The notes under the pieces are model-generated. The model was not told the DNA's origin. It saw only the letters and a list, made by a program, of their open reading frames with translations, and made no database searches. Shown one piece after another: positions 35,609 through 46,257 of a DNA stretch of 64,000 nt. Numbering within the stretch: position 1 is the stretch's first letter; every line of letters begins with the position of its first letter. The stretch comes from Chaetoderma sp. LZ-2023a. Lineage: Eukaryota; Mollusca; Caudofoveata; Chaetodermatida; Chaetodermatidae. The DNA lies in the NCBI GenBank assembly GCA_034401795.1, contig CM067373.1, forward strand, positions 36,925,443 to 36,989,442, in the 5' to 3' direction. The position numbers and the translations under genes were made by a program.

Positions 35609-36735
35609 GCTCACTGCCCACCTGGCATGAAAGGCCAAGGGAGCTCATACCATGGCGATGTCCATCTTCCATAAACCTTTCCTTTAAACAACTTCTTCTC
35701 AAGAGCCACTGGGCCAATTTGAATTATTTGGCAGGAAGTATCCTTAGGCAATAGGGATCCAGGTTTGTTCAAACGAAGCCGGTGGCCATCTTGGATGTTG
35801 GCCAATTTTTAGAAACGTCTTTAAAAATCTCCGAAACAGCTTGGGAGATCGATTCAGAACTCATGAAATATCATCTAGGGCAAGAACTGAACCAAGTTAG
35901 TTCAAGGGAACTTGATTGGCCAAAATGGATGACCTAATTTTCGCAAAAACGACATTAAAGTTTGTTCACGGGAAGTTGATCCATCAAAAAACATGGCCAC
36001 TGTGGGCCAATCAAAATGTAGCATGTTTGGCAGCCATATTGGATTTTTTTATTTTGATGAATTTGGAGGCCGAAATTGGTTTTATATATGTTTTTGGGTA
36101 TTCTGATCTTAAATTTGCCATTTTCGAAACTGTCGGATAAACGGTTTGGTGGGCATCTTGGATCATTTTCCTGCCAAAGGCTCCCATACTAAAGCAATGG
36201 GAAGTTTAAAATGTATTCTCGAGAACCATTGGGCCGATTTCAATTATATTTGGCAGGAACTACCCTTGGGCCATAGAGATCCAAGTTTGTTCAAACGAAG
36301 CCGATCGGGCAATCTTGCCGGTGGCCATCTTGGATGTTGGCCGATTTTTAGAAATATCTTTAAAAATCTCTGAAACCACTTGAGAGATTGATTCAGAACT
36401 CATGAAATATCATCTATGGCAAGAGCTGAACCAAGTTTGTTCAAGGGAACTTGATTAGCCAAATGGTTCGGCAGCCATCGTGGATGATCTAGTTTTCGCA
36501 AAAACAACTTTTCCAGAAACGCCCAACGAATCGAGCCGAAATTTGGGAAATGAGATAATGGACTAAGTAAGGGCCATTAAAGTTTGTTCAAGGGAAGTTG
36601 ATCCGTCAAAAAACATGGCCGCCGTGGGCCAATCATTGATCCGTAAAAAAAAACCATGGCCACTGTGGGCCAATGAAGATGTAGCGTGTTTGGCATATAT
36701 TGGATTTTTTTATTTGGATTTTGAGGCCGAAATTG
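35609..36735. repeat. GGCCATCTTGGA mobile element, partial copy
   Basis: It begins with the family head (TGGCATGAAAGGCCAAGGGAGC, then the CCATGGCGATG..CC region) and runs through internal units with GCCGATTTCAATTATATTTG, CAAGTTTGTTCAAACGAAGC and GGCCATATTGGATTTTT. It passes into satellite 3 without the family's right end, so it is truncated. Confidence 0.65.
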
Positions 36736-37529
36736 GTTCTTGTCTCGTCTACGAAGCAGAAAGCAAGACATATGTATCAGTTTTCCCTTGGCGACGACGT
36801 CAATAATGTTAAGTTTTTGCATTTGGCAAAACTTCTCAGCTTATATTTCTGGATCAGTTAATCCCATTGCAACTAAACTTGGCTATGTGGTTGCCTATAT
36901 TGTTAGGAAGCAGCGTGATGGTAATGAGGTCACAAGGTCAAAGGTCAATGTCAGTGTGACCTTGATACAAAACTGTTTTTTAATTTTGATTTTTTTTTTG
37001 CGTTTGGCAAAACTTCTTAGATTATCTTTCAGGATTGGTTAATTCTATTGTAACTAATCTTGGATACATTGTTACCTATAAAGTTAGGAAGCAGCATGCT
37101 GACACTGAAGTCACACCGTCGAAGGTCAATGTCATTCTGACCTCTACAAACCGTACTTACTTTTCAATGTTAAGTTTTTAGGCTTAGCAGATCTTATCTG
37201 GGTATATTTCGGGATTGCTTAACCCTAATGGAACATAACGTAGGTACATGGTTGCTTATACCGTGAGGATACAGGATAGTGACATGGAGGTGCCATTCTG
37301 ACCTTGCTATTTTACCTCTATTTTCTCAACTCTAACTTTTTCCATTTAGCAAATCATATACATTTATATTTCAGAATTACTTAATATTACCAGAACTAAT
37401 CTTGGGTACATGGTCGGCTATAAAATAAGGAAGCTGCGTGCTGATATTGACATAATTAGATTCAAGGTCAATGTCATCACAGCCTTGATATTTCACCTCG
37501 GTCATGTTTGTATTTCCAATAGTAAGTAT
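36736..37529. repeat. Satellite 3: ~175-bp tandem monomers
   Basis: Four monomers share GG.TTGGTTAATTCTA.TG.AAC, CTTGG.TACATGGTT.CCTAT, AGGAAGCAGCATG, GGTCAATGTCA..CTGACC. Landmarks AGGAAGC fall near 36,906, 37,086, 37,260 (diverged) and 37,428. The array resumes at 39,159 after an insertion. Confidence 0.75.
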
Positions 37530-39158
37530 TTAGCTCACCTGGCCTAAAAGGCCAAGCGAGCTTATGCCATGGCGACCGTCCATCCGTCAACTTTTCCTTT
37601 AAACAACTTCTTCTCAAGAACCATTGGGCCAATTTCAATTATATTTGGCAGGAAGCATCCTTAGGGCATAGGAATCCAAGTTTGTTCAAAGGAAGCCAAT
37701 TTGACCGGTGGCCATCTTGGATTTTGGCCGATTTTAGGACACGTCTTTAAAAATCTTCTCCGAAACCGCTTGGGGGATTGATGTAAGCCTCATGAAATAT
37801 GATCTAGGGCAAGAGCTGAACCAAGTTTGTTCAAAGGAACTTGATTGGTCAAATGGTTCGGCCGCCATCTTGGTTGACCTAGTTTTAGTGAAAACAAATT
37901 CTCCAGAACCGCTGAAGGAATCAGGCCAAAATTTGACAGCTATGATCAGGGACTAAGGCCCATTAAAGTTTGTTCAAGGGAAGTTGATCTGTCAAAAAAC
38001 ATGGCCGCACCCGGCCAATCAAAATACGGCGTGTTTGGCGGCCATATTGGATTTTTTTATTTGATGGATTTTAAGGCTGAAATTGGTTTTATATATTTTT
38101 GGGGGTATTCTGATTTCAAATTTACAATTTTTGAAGCTGTCAGATGAACGGTTTGGCGGCCATCTTGGATAATTTTCCCACCAAATACTTCCATACTAAA
38201 GCAATGGGAAATTTTTAATGTCTTCTCGAGAACTACTGGGCCGATTTCAATTATATTTGGCAGGAAGCATCCTTAGGGTGTAGAGATTCAAGTTTGTTCA
38301 AACGAAGCCGATCGGCCAATTTGGCCAGCAGCCATCTTGGATTTTGGCTGATTTTTATAAACGTCTTTAAAAATCTTCTTCCCCGAAACCGCTTGGTGGA
38401 TTGAAGGAAACCCCATGAAATATGATCTAGGGCAAGAGCTGAACCAAGTTTGTTCAAGGGAACTTGATTGGTACCATGGTTTGGCGGCCATCTTGGTTTA
38501 CCTAGTTTTAGCGAAAACAAATTCTCTAGAACCGCTGAAGGGATCGGGCCGAAATTTGACAGATATGATTAGGGACTAAGAGCCATTAAAGTTGATCCAT
38601 AAAAAACATGGCCACCACGGGCCAATCAAAATATAGTGTTTTTGGCAGCCATATTGGATTTTTTTTTTTTTTGATGGATTGTAAGGCTGAAATTGGTTTT
38701 ATATATGATTTGTTATTCTGATCTCAGATTTTCAATTTTTGAAACTGTTGGATAAACAGTTTGGCAGCCATTTTGGATCATTTTCCCGCCAAAAGTTCCC
38801 ATACTAAAGCAATGGGAAATTTAAAATGTCGATTTCAATTATATTTGGCAGGAAGCATCCTTAGGGTGTAGAGATTCAAGTTTGTTCAAACGAAGCTGAT
38901 CAGCCAATTTAGCCGGTGGCCATCTTGGATTTTGACCGATTTTTAGAAACGTTTAAAAATCTACGAAACCGCGTGCGGAATCAATTCAAGACTCGTGAAA
39001 CATCATCTAGGGCAAAAGTCCAAGTTTGTTTAATAGCCATCTTGGATGACCTAGTTTTCACAAAAACAACTCCAGAACCTCTACTTATAGCCAATCGCAT
39101 TTCGAGTTTAAATGCCTATGTTCCAGGTGAGCGATACAGGCCCCTTGGGCCTCTTGTT
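37530..39158. mobile_element. GGCCATCTTGGA mobile element, complete copy inside satellite 3
   Basis: It begins TTAGCTCACCTGGCCTAAAA and ends CCAGGTGAGCG..GGGCCTCTTGTT, so GCTCACCTGG and its complement form short terminal inverted repeats. The body holds two to three internal ~600-bp units with landmarks CCGATTTCAATTATATTTGG and ACTAAAGCAATGGGAAA. Satellite 3 lies on both sides, which shows insertion into the array. No ORF encodes a transposase. Confidence 0.65.
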
Positions 39159-39480
39159 CTGTTTGCCTTTATTTTGGATTGCTTAATCCTACTGGAACCA
39201 AACTTGGGCACATGGTTTCACATACCATACTGAGGCATCATGACAATAGTGGACTCATTAGGCCAAAGATCAAGGCCATCCTAATATTGCTATTTCACCT
39301 CTGATTTTTCAACCTTACGTTTTTCCATTCTGCAAATCAATTATATTTCGGGATCCGTTAATCCTATTGAAACTAAATTTGAATACATGGTTACTTATAA
39401 TGTTAGGAAGTAGCATGATAACACGCATGTCACAAGGTCAAAGGTCAATGCCACTGTGGCAAACAGGAGACAGGCAAGAC
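39159..39480. repeat. Satellite 3, continuation after the insertion
   Basis: GGATTGCTTAATCCTACTGG, CTTGGGCACATGGTT and AGGAAGTAGCATGATA resume the satellite 3 monomer pattern interrupted at 37,529. Confidence 0.65.
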
Positions 39481-40150
39481 ATTTAATTCCGCAGAGTTCT
39501 TGGATATATGTTTTGGGGTATTCTGATCTCAAATTTGCCATTTCAAAACTGTCGGATAAATGGATTGGTGGCCATCTTGGATCATTTTCCTGCCAAAATC
39601 TCCCATACTAAAGCAATGGGAAATTTTAAATGGCTTCTCAAGAACCGCTTGGCTGAATTCAATTATATTTGGCAGGAACAATCTTTAGGGCATAGAGATT
39701 CAAGTTTGTTCAAACGATGCCAATCGGCCAATTTGGCTAGTGGCCATCTTGGATTTTGGCAAATTTTTAGAAATATCTTTAAAAGTCTGACACCGCTTGG
39801 GGCATTGATTCAAAACTCATGAAATATGATCTAGGTAAAGAGCTGAACCAAGTTTGTTCAAGGAAACTTGATTGGCCAAATAGTTTGACAACCATCATGG
39901 ATGACCTCGTGTTCGCGAAAATGACTTCTCCAGAACCGCTGAATAAATTGGGCCGAGATTTGGCAGATATGATTACGGACTAAGGGCCATTATAGTTTGT
40001 TCAAGAGAAGTTGATAATTAAAAACATATGGTCGCCATAGACCAATCAAAATGTAATATGTTTGGCGGCCATATTGGATACTTTTATTTGATGGATTTTT
40101 AAGCCGAGACAGTTTTTATATAGGTTTTTATCTCGACTTTATGAAGTAAA
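39481..40150. repeat. GGCCATCTTGGA element, partial unit
   Basis: One internal unit with TTTTGGGGTATTCTGATCTC, AAAGCAATGGGAAATTT, AGTTTGTTCAAACGATGCC and GGCGGCCATATTGGATA. It has neither terminus, so it is a broken or captured piece. Confidence 0.6.
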
Positions 40151-40571
40151 ATGAGCTATTGCTATACCTTGCACGGCATCCGGCAGTTGGGGTGGCGGCG
40201 GTGGCCAGTTTGTGTTTAACTCGACCTTTCTGTGTATATCTCATGTTTGGTTAGTCATACTGAATTCAAACTTGGGCACAATGGCCTTGGGGTCAAAAGG
40301 TCAATCGTCAAGTTCACTGTGACCTTGGTAAACAAGACATAAACATGTTAGGTAATTGAGCTACCACTTGGGCAATGGACATTCCTATGCTGGAACAAAG
40401 ACATAACTGAGATTTGCAATAAATCGTACATAACCTATATATATAGTTCAATACCGAGAACCAGGTTGTGTGACAAGAATTCAAGAGGCCAATGATCCAA
40501 CAGATGAGTCTGGGGTTTAATCATATCAATTACAAATCTTAGCCAAATTACATTTTTACGACATAAAAATT
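40151..40571. other. Unassigned DNA after the satellite block
   Basis: A satellite-3-like phrase (CAAACTTGGGCACAATGGCC) occurs near 40,268. Otherwise no gene or element border can be supported. Confidence 0.3.
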
Positions 40572-40653
40572 ACTATGTTGAATGTTTTGAAACTAACTCG
40601 ATCGGAAGGCATCACCAGCTTCAAATCAAATCATTTTCAAAATACCCAACAGC
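40572..40653. mobile_element. Hairpin MITE with TGTTGAATGTTTTGAAAC arms
   Basis: ATGTTGAATGTTTTGAAACTA faces CATTTTCAAAATACCCAACAG around a core with CGGAAGGC..ACCAGCTTC, the same layout as 24,256-24,345. Sequence to 40,889 shows no gene. Confidence 0.55.
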
Positions 40654-40889
40654 TTTCCATGTGTGGTTTCCTTGAAAATGAGCGAATTCATCGGTGAAAA
40701 GAATGACATGTTATGGGACGCTGAATTATCAGTTACCAATTCACCCTAGGAATTGATAGTAGCAGTACCAGTGGACACGGGAAGCACTAAAAATGTTGTT
40801 CATTGAGAAAATTTTACCTTGCATGAAAACATTCGCTTGCAAAGTTAAATACAGGCTTACGTGTCCCCATTGGTGCAACTCATAATAAG

Positions 40890-41094
40890 GGCAAATTTTT
40901 CATCCTCAGAGAGAGGGAGGGAGGGAGGAGAGAGAATTTGTCATGTACTCATAAAAGGGGCATTGAACAATAAAGTGCTTCTCACCTTCCACTGTCTGTG
41001 TGTCGCAATGCTTTTAAATTTTTAGCGGTTAATAGAAAGTTTTGCATACAAAAATGGCTTTTAACTGTTCTGTAGGTTCGTAGTTTTGAGCCAT
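40890..41094 (-). pseudogene. LINE C-terminal zinc-knuckle region, 3' piece
   Basis: On the minus strand near 40,893-40,998 the sequence reads HCDTQTVEGEKHFIVQCPFY, the Cys-His motif that closes many LINE polymerases. It continues upstream to 41,094, where the hAT-like element is inserted; the other piece is 44,380-44,640. Frames are broken, so it is a remnant. Confidence 0.55.
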
Positions 41095-41718
41095 GTTGGG
41101 ATCAGGGCTGGGGTCAAATACAAAAGTATTTGTATTTGAAGTAATTTAAATACATTTCTCAGGTATTTAAAAGTATTTGTATTTGAAAAGTATTTAAGGC
41201 AAAAGTATATGTATTTGTATTTAAATACATTGTCAATGTATTTGAGTATTTTCAAATACTTTTCAAAATACTTCTGTCTATTTCTGAAAATTCTTACATT
41301 CAAATGTACATGCACAGTGCAAATTAAAATTTAATACAGATTTCTCATATCTGCTGTAACTCTGCATGACATATTCTGCTGAATATTTTATAATTAATTT
41401 GACTGGATAGAGTTGTTGCCTTAAGAAGCAACTCCATCCAGTGAAATCTTTGTCAAAATAATCAATAGTATGGTTTGAAATGTAGTTGCTAGGGCTTCAG
41501 CGTTAAAAATATGACACAATAATAGTATAATGATATTTTTATTATAAAAACACAAGACTACTTCTCATTAGGAATAGAGATAATTAATCCTTTTATAAAT
41601 ATTTACAAATTGCCTTGAAATTATTTTTAAAATTATTTTTCATACATGTCATCATCAATTTTCTGTTTTTAAAGAAAATGTGAGTGAAATCTTAAGAATA
41701 TTTTGAAAATAACTTAGC

Positions 41719-41995
41719 TTAACCCTTTAACACCAAAATCATCCAAAAACAGCTTCTGCTGTGGTCTTGAGGAAATGTCAATTTTCAGACCAAGAGAAGA
41801 CTATTTTTGAAATTTTACCATTGGAAAGACTGGCTTGATAACCTAGCCAGTCGTTCCAGTGGTAAATTTTCAAAAATAGTCTTCTCTTAGTCTAAAAAAG
41901 ATTGAATTGTCATTCCAGATGTAAATTTTCAAAAATATTCTTCTCTTGGTCTGCAAATGAAGAGTGAAGTTTTCTTGAACAAATTCGAGGGTTAA
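41719..41995. mobile_element. TTAA hairpin MITE inside the hAT-like element (1)
   Basis: From TTAACCCTTTAACACC to AATTCGAGGGTTAA, with the family palindrome and an extra ~50-bp partial duplication of its right arm at about 41,890-41,950 that makes it longer than its relatives. Confidence 0.75.
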
Positions 41996-42158
41996 AGAGG
42001 TAAAGTGTTGTGGTCATAGGCAGCAACAACTTTCAGTCAAATGGTTTTCAAAATATTCACATGATTTTCTCTGTTTTATGTACTCCACATCAATGCATAT
42101 AGAATGAAATGAGCTTTGGTTCCAGTCTGGCCTTTGCTTGCTGTTACATGCCAATTCC

Positions 42159-42391
42159 TTAAACCTAACACACATATCAGCCAAAAACACCTTATGCAGT
42201 GGTCTTGAGAAATGTCCATTTGCAGACCAAGAGAAGACTATTTTTGAAAATTTTGTTCCGGAATGACTGGCTCAATAACTGAGCCAGTCATTCCAGTGGT
42301 AAATTTTCAAAAATAGTCTCTTGTTCTACAAGTGGACATCTGCTAATGAAATTTGAAATTTTCTGAACAAATTTGAGAGTCAAAGGGTTAA
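42159..42391. mobile_element. TTAA hairpin MITE inside the hAT-like element (2)
   Basis: Left end TTAAACCTAACAC is diverged and right end AGGGTTAA is intact. The central palindrome (GAATGACTGGCTCAATAACT and complement) is present. Confidence 0.7.
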
Positions 42392-42429
42392 ACCAATGTA
42401 TAGCACTGTACTGCTGCTCTAACTGAATC

Positions 42430-43640
42430 TTCCTGACTGAGTCTTGTATAGCTGGTTTAAATCTGAAATTCTTATCAGTAATAGAATGGGCAATTATCTC
42501 CCTTCAAAGCTAGCTAGGTAGAGCTGGTCAGGTTATAACAACACCTCCATTCTACTAGCTTGAAGGACTCATGCCAGAGTCTTCTTCACCATGAATTTTA
42601 TATTCAAATCATTCATTTAGATGTGGTGGGTGTGTGGGTTTAATTACCGTTTCTTGTACTTATGTCAAAGGAGTAAAATTTGTAGAAGAAAGGATTATGT
42701 AGATGTAGTGTTGCTTTCTTAGACAGCAGCAGCCTACAATCATTGCTTTTCAGTATGAGGACCAGTTATCAAGTGAAAAGGAATGAAACTTAAGAATCTG
42801 AAATTTCAGAAACATACAAATAAATTAAAAGTTCTGAATATTTTGGGTATAATTTGAATACAAGTGTTTCCAAAAAAACAACCAGTCAGATAGTATTAAC
42901 ACATCTAAATAAATAAATAAATAAATAAATCCTGCTATCCTATTCATACCAAAATTTTAAAAACCTTGTTTCAAAGGTAATAAATATATCCCAGTCCACT
43001 GGAATGACTAGCTTGCTTACAAACCCAGTCATTCCAGTGGTAAAGTTTCAATAATGGTCTGTTCTTGGCTTGTAAATGGGCAATACTCAAGACCAATGCA
43101 GAGACCAGTTTGGGTTGGCTTGACCATTAAAGGGTTAACTGCATAAACCTATGATAGATTGCAAGTAAGAAACTTGTTTAGCTTGTCTACCTCTCACATG
43201 TCTTATCAGTAATGGATTGGGCAATTATTTCCTTTCAAAGCAACCTAGGTAGAGCTGGTCAGGTTTTAACAACACCTCCATTGTACTAGCTTGCATGACT
43301 CTATAGCAGAGTGTTAACCATTTTCATCATGAATTTTATATTCATTGCATTCATTTAGATGGCGGTTAATTATCCCCTTTCATAATGATGTTAAAAGATT
43401 AATTGTAGAAGCAATACTGGTGTACATTTTGGAAATAGTATTGCTTTCTTAGACAGCAGCGGGATACAGCAACATTGGTTTTCAAATTAAATAAAGATCG
43501 GAATATCTTTGGCAACAATTTGAATTTGAAGTTTTTAAATGAGATAGTCTTATGAATAATCAGCAATGGTCTAAATAAATAAACAAAATCAATAAATAAA
43601 CCTTGCATATTCCATTTGTCTGAACTTTAACCCTTTCACG
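42430..43640. repeat. Internal duplication within the hAT-like element
   Basis: Blocks at about 42,460-42,770 recur in the same order at about 43,195-43,490: TTATCAGTAAT.GA.TGGGCAA, GGTAGAGCTGGTCAGGTT, AACAACACCTCCATT, ATGAATTTTATATTCA and TTGCTTTCTTAGACAGCAGC. Each is followed by an A-rich run with AAATAAATAAA-type text. Neither copy encodes a recognisable protein. Confidence 0.65.
42938..43138. mobile_element. TTAA hairpin MITE, inverted copy (3)
   Basis: The palindrome (CCACTGGAATGACTAGC and complement) and the right end AAAGGGTTAA are recognisable. It is oriented opposite to the two preceding copies. The left edge is unclear. Confidence 0.55.
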
Positions 43641-44379
43641 GATGAATTTCTCATTTTGAAGGCAACCATATAGAAAAACTGATGAATCATTTGAAATTAG
43701 TTCTTCCAGTCAAAGGAATTTCAAGGGAATAGGTCTTGAGAACATTGCCATACATGCACATCAGGAAAGTATAATTTCATCAAACGTAAATTAGATATTG
43801 AAATATTTGCTGTTTATGTGCATTTAAACGTGGAAAGCCAAGTTTATCTGCCATTTTGAATTTGATATAATTTTGCATTAACCATTCAGGATGCTGGTTG
43901 ACTAACTTTACTAGCTAGTTTACTATTTCAACTTTGGCTGGGATCTAGTCAACTATATTTAACTATAGTTAACCCGTGGAACTTGACCCTAGATATGGTA
44001 TACAAATAATTTCATCCACAAATATGTCAAAAATAAGATACTGATATCATAGATATTTTCCTTACATAATATTTCCATTCATAACATGATACTTGTTTCA
44101 TTTTGCACCCTTAGTTTGGTATCTATAATTGTCTGTGCTCATGTAAATTTGAGGGTTTGGCTGTCCATCACTAGAGTTACATCTGTACCATACTTTGGTT
44201 CTCTATAAGACACGTAAGAAGTATTTGACAAGTATTTTAAATACTTCCCTAAGTATTTGTATTTGTATTTAAATACTTTGCAAAAAAAAGTATTTGTATT
44301 TGTATTTTAAGAATTCCAAAGTATTTGTATTTGTATTTAAATACTTTTGAAAGTATTTGACCCCAGCGCTGGTTAGGAT

Positions 44380-44640
44380 GCATCGACATGTGCGTGGACA
44401 ATGTTCCTGTTTATGTAGGCAGACCAGTTTCACCTAAAACGAGTTTCTAATGTTTCTTTTAATAGCTTAGCTGTTCTGGCCCTATTGGTTATGCCCTGAT
44501 TGTTCCAGACAGGTTCAAAACCAAATTCAGTCCACAAAGTTTTCATGTAGGCTTTATACACAATGGTTTCTAGGTTTAGCGCACACAATCTTAGCCAGAA
44601 TGTTGCAGACTGCACAAGGAGAGTGGTTAGTAAGGGGTGC
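44380..44640 (-). pseudogene. LINE C-terminal region, 5' piece
   Basis: A minus-strand frame reads LCALNLETIVYKAYMKTLWT and WNNQGITNRARTAKLLKETL, resembling the region preceding the terminal zinc knuckle of I-superfamily LINEs. It lies just outside the right end of the hAT-like element, and its continuation is at 40,890-41,094 on the other side. The family assignment is tentative. Confidence 0.45.
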
Positions 44641-45008
44641 TGTCCAAGTTCACCTCAAACTGCACCATGTGTTGTTCTGCTTACCTGAGTAAATATTTGC
44701 CAAGACTAATTGAAATTTCTTTTGTCAGGTACCTTGTCCCCTAACTGCATGAAGAAATTGCTTGCATTCACACCATTCAAATAACAAGGACCCCAAATTT
44801 CACTGCAGTAGGACTATATCGGCAAGATTAGTGAATTGAATATTTTATATGCCATTATGGGGTTATTTTGGACATTGGTCATCTTGATTTTAAATAGAGC
44901 TCTCTGAGTTTCTTTGTTATTTACACAGCAAAAAATAGAATATTGACATCAGAGTTGTAAGGGTTAAACTGGTAGAATAAAGAAGAGGAAAGAAAGAGGT
45001 CGCTAATA
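44641..45008. other. Unassigned DNA upstream of the CR1 fragment
   Basis: No gene or repeat is recognised. It may belong to either neighbouring LINE. Confidence 0.3.
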
Positions 45009-46257
45009 TTGCATCGGGTGGTGGAAAGTGATTCCGCAGTACCAGAAGGCAGGAAAAGTCATGACCTTGGCTACACCCAAGAACTACTTGAAATACTAGA
45101 GGTAAGACAAGTGGAGATTCGAGGCATGGTAAGACTAGGCGCAAGGAATACTGATATAAATGAAGACAGCCCAAGGCCACTGAAAGTGTCTTTTGTGGAG
45201 GAGCGACACAAGATAGAGTTTTTTAAGACCATACACAGGTTAGGTGGCATCTGCGATGATTCAAAATACGCTAATGTCAGTTTTGCAAATGATTTATCGA
45301 AGGAAGGCAGAGAAAAAGAAACTGGTAGGAGAGGCGCAAGCAAAAGGGATGAATGACGAGTCGGGAAACTAGATGTACAGAGTCAGAGGCCCTCCCTGGA
45401 AATTGTTAATAGCAATAACAAAAAAAAAAGAATCGACATAAATGTTGCCAAGAAAGTATTTAAATTTATGTAAATAAATGTAAATATGACAAGAAAGGAG
45501 AGAGAGCCACTGAACTGCCAGTAGTTAACTGTAAAGGGCTTAAAGTGTTTCTACACCAATGCAGAGGTTTATCAAATAAGATTGAGTAGCCTCGAAGCAG
45601 GAGAGGAAACATGGTACAGGAGCCTGACATAATACTCATTATTGAGGTGAACCCCAAAAATTGCAGATTTATACCAACTAAGGAGGAGCTAACAATTCAA
45701 GGATATGAACTAATTCCTGGGGACTTTCCCAGGAAAGGGGAAAGGGGCATCATAATATAATAAGAGAATAGCTTAAGCCTGTGGAAAGCACATATACTAA
45801 TAACTTTAGAGAACAGGTTTGGGTAAAAATAAATCTCCCAAGACAAGAATAAGCTGCTAATAGGATTGATTTACAGGAGTCCAGACAGTATCATAAAACT
45901 GGCAGAATGTCACCAGCAGTGCCCCGCAAGGCAGTGTAATCGGCCCTACACTATTTGTAATATTTATTAATGACCTGCCAGAATGTGTGCTATCAGGAGT
46001 GTACCTATATGCTGACGACACAAAGGTGTATCAGGAAATTATATCTGAAACAGACTCAAAGATACTGCAAGGGGATCTGGATGCCCTCCATAAATGGTCT
46101 GAGACATGGCTGTTGCGATTCCATCTAGATTAATCTGTTATATAAAGCACTTGTACAATGACAGCTTGAATATGTCAGCAGTGTGTGGGCGCCATACAAG
46201 AAATGCGATATTGACATGCTGGAAAATCGCCAACGTAGATTGACGAGGTGTGAACCA
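45009..46257 (+). pseudogene. CR1-like LINE: ORF1, endonuclease and RT remnants
   Basis: Three collapsed parts lie in order. An ORF1-like frame (45,009-45,356) has a helical segment (YTQELLEILEVRQVEIRGMV) and the pattern RPLKVSFVEERHKIEFFKTI of CR1-type RNA-binding proteins. An endonuclease piece reads PDIILIIEVNPKN and IQGYELIPGDFPRKG (about 45,610-45,755). An RT piece reads APQGSVIGPTLFVIFINDLP with an intact LYADDTKVY, then a jump to the thumb (LEYVSSVWAPYKKCDIDMLE). Internal deletions and stops make it dead. It is interrupted at about 46,257 by the minus-strand Nimb-like LINE and resumes at about 50,187. Confidence 0.75.

Larger units (their letters stand above)
41103..44371. mobile_element. 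Non-autonomous hAT-like DNA transposon, 3.27 kb
   Basis: It begins CAGGGCTGGGGTCAAATAC and ends GTATTTGACCCCAGCGCTG. Both subterminal regions (41,103-41,290 and 44,215-44,371) are packed with GTATTTGTATTTAAATAC-type palindromes. An 8-bp direct repeat flanks it, GTTGGGAT at 41,095-41,102 and GTTAGGAT at 44,372-44,379 (7 of 8 identical). CAG-type ends and 8-bp duplications are hallmarks of the hAT superfamily. No transposase ORF is present, so an enzyme from elsewhere would have moved it. It carries three TTAA MITEs and an internal duplication. Confidence 0.8.

Noticed and set aside
36146..39822. Recurrent frames reading NYIWQE..LGHRD.SLFKR
   Set aside because: The same phrase appears in every copy of the GGCCATCTTGGA repeat and is interrupted differently each time; it reflects shared DNA, not a protein.
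41061..41315. 84-codon minus-strand ORF rich in Tyr, Lys and Phe
   Set aside because: It is a translation of the GTATTTGTATTT subterminal array of the hAT-like element.
43679..43695. CTGATGA followed by GAAA, as in a hammerhead ribozyme core
   Set aside because: The seven bases between cannot form stem II and no flanking stems pair.
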